This document shows positions 5,579-5,818 of a stretch of 5,818 nucleotides of DNA, piece after piece. Every line of letters begins with the position of its first letter. Positions within the stretch are counted from its first letter, which is position 1. This stretch comes from a bacterium (Candidatus Gribaldobacteria) CG_4_10_14_0_8_um_filter_33_9 (lineage in GTDB: Bacteria; Patescibacteriota; Minisyncoccia; Minisyncoccales; CG1-02-41-26), in contig PFMI01000012.1 of the NCBI GenBank assembly GCA_002785165.1, forward strand, positions 1-5,818, written 5' to 3'. The notes beneath the pieces were generated by a model, which worked only from the letters and a program-made list of their open reading frames with translations, did no database searches and was not told the origin of the DNA. Both the position numbers and the translations under genes were made by a program.

Positions 5579-5818
5579 TTACGCATTGGAAGCGGAAACC
5601 TTGTTATCGCTTCGTCCATCAATCAAAACAATGTTCTCTTTCCCATTTAACCCTATTTTGTTCAAAATGGCAATGACTCTTTTGTGTTCGTCTTCCGTAA
5701 AATAAATAATCACTTTGAAAGAGGACATTGTTTTGTTGGCTTTTTGATAAATTTCAACTTGTTTCTGCAAATTTTGTTCAAGTTTTTTATTGCTTGCCAA
5801 CTTAAACTCCACCAGCGT
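5579..5818 (-). CDS. Probable PD-(D/E)XK-like nuclease, C-terminal fragment
   Basis: The gene is cut by the right edge of the window. The frame is open to 5818, giving 79 visible residues that begin TLVEFKLASN; the GTG at 5810-5812 is an internal Val codon in a conserved strand, not a believable start. The visible part contains E4-F-K6, which fits the E-x-K half of the PD-(D/E)XK nuclease core. About 15 residues later in the predicted helix comes Q20-V-E-I-Y24, matching the QxxxY motif common in RecB-like members of this superfamily. A beta strand (KVIIYFT), a helix and another strand (ENIVLIDGR) follow, ending KVSASNA. The preceding catalytic aspartate would be outside the window. I do not recognise a named family, so the substrate is unknown; a restriction- or repair-type enzyme is the natural guess. 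It lies 161 bp upstream of trpS on the same strand, separated from it by the GC-rich island. Confidence 0.6.
   Translation of the reverse strand, partial: TLVEFKLASNKKLEQNLQKQVEIYQKANKTMSSFKVIIYFTEDEHKRVIAILNKIGLNGKENIVLIDGRSDNKVSASNA

Noticed and set aside
5313..5705. 130-codon plus-strand ORF and other ORFs across the GC-rich island
   Set aside because: They span the trpS start, the hairpin island and the nuclease-like gene; frames stay open because the island is GC-rich and poor in stops.

Overview
The window is an AT-rich bacterial segment. It carries two protein-folding genes, two aminoacyl-tRNA synthetase genes, the 3' end of a probable nuclease gene, and a broken surface-protein remnant. 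The compact layout, AT-rich codon use, single-chain glycyl-tRNA synthetase, 'GDRPTG'-type TrpRS and short palindromic or tandem repeats between genes suggest an uncultured Patescibacteria/CPR (Parcubacteria-like) genome. That placement is inference from style, not from a marker search. All readable genes end in TAA and none needs an in-frame TGA, so the standard bacterial code fits.

Layout. Positions 1-185 hold no credible gene but are dense in repeats: a 52-bp near-perfect palindrome (23-74), three tandem GGAACTT heptamers (77-97), a long hairpin containing a perfect but unused AGGAGG (100-149), and a small hairpin (165-180). At 186-419 (+) lies a start-less remnant resembling the C-terminal half of an F5/8 type C (discoidin-like) domain. 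A strong-looking promoter with a duplicated -10 (477-513) then leads into grpE (537-1037, +) and dnaK (1053-2960, +), 15 bp apart. The 171-bp gap after dnaK contains an 11-bp tandem duplication, a perfect 16-bp palindrome and an extended -10 box very close to the start of glyS (3132-4463, +). trpS (4443-5417, -) converges on glyS and overlaps its 3' end by 21 bp. Upstream of trpS is a GC-rich, hairpin-forming island (about 5440-5578). Beyond it is the 3' part of a gene with PD-(D/E)XK-like nuclease motifs (5579-5818, -), cut by the window edge.

How the genes work together. GrpE is the nucleotide-exchange factor for DnaK, so the pair is a functional chaperone unit; dnaJ and hrcA are not in the window and no CIRCE operator is seen upstream of grpE. 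GlyRS and TrpRS charge tRNA-Gly and tRNA-Trp. All four complete genes lack a Shine-Dalgarno sequence at normal spacing, while the only strong intergenic one (104-109) has no gene behind it.

I do not see a clearly new gene system. The most interesting material is non-coding: the repeat cluster next to the truncated gene, the GC-rich island, and the start-proximal promoter-like boxes.
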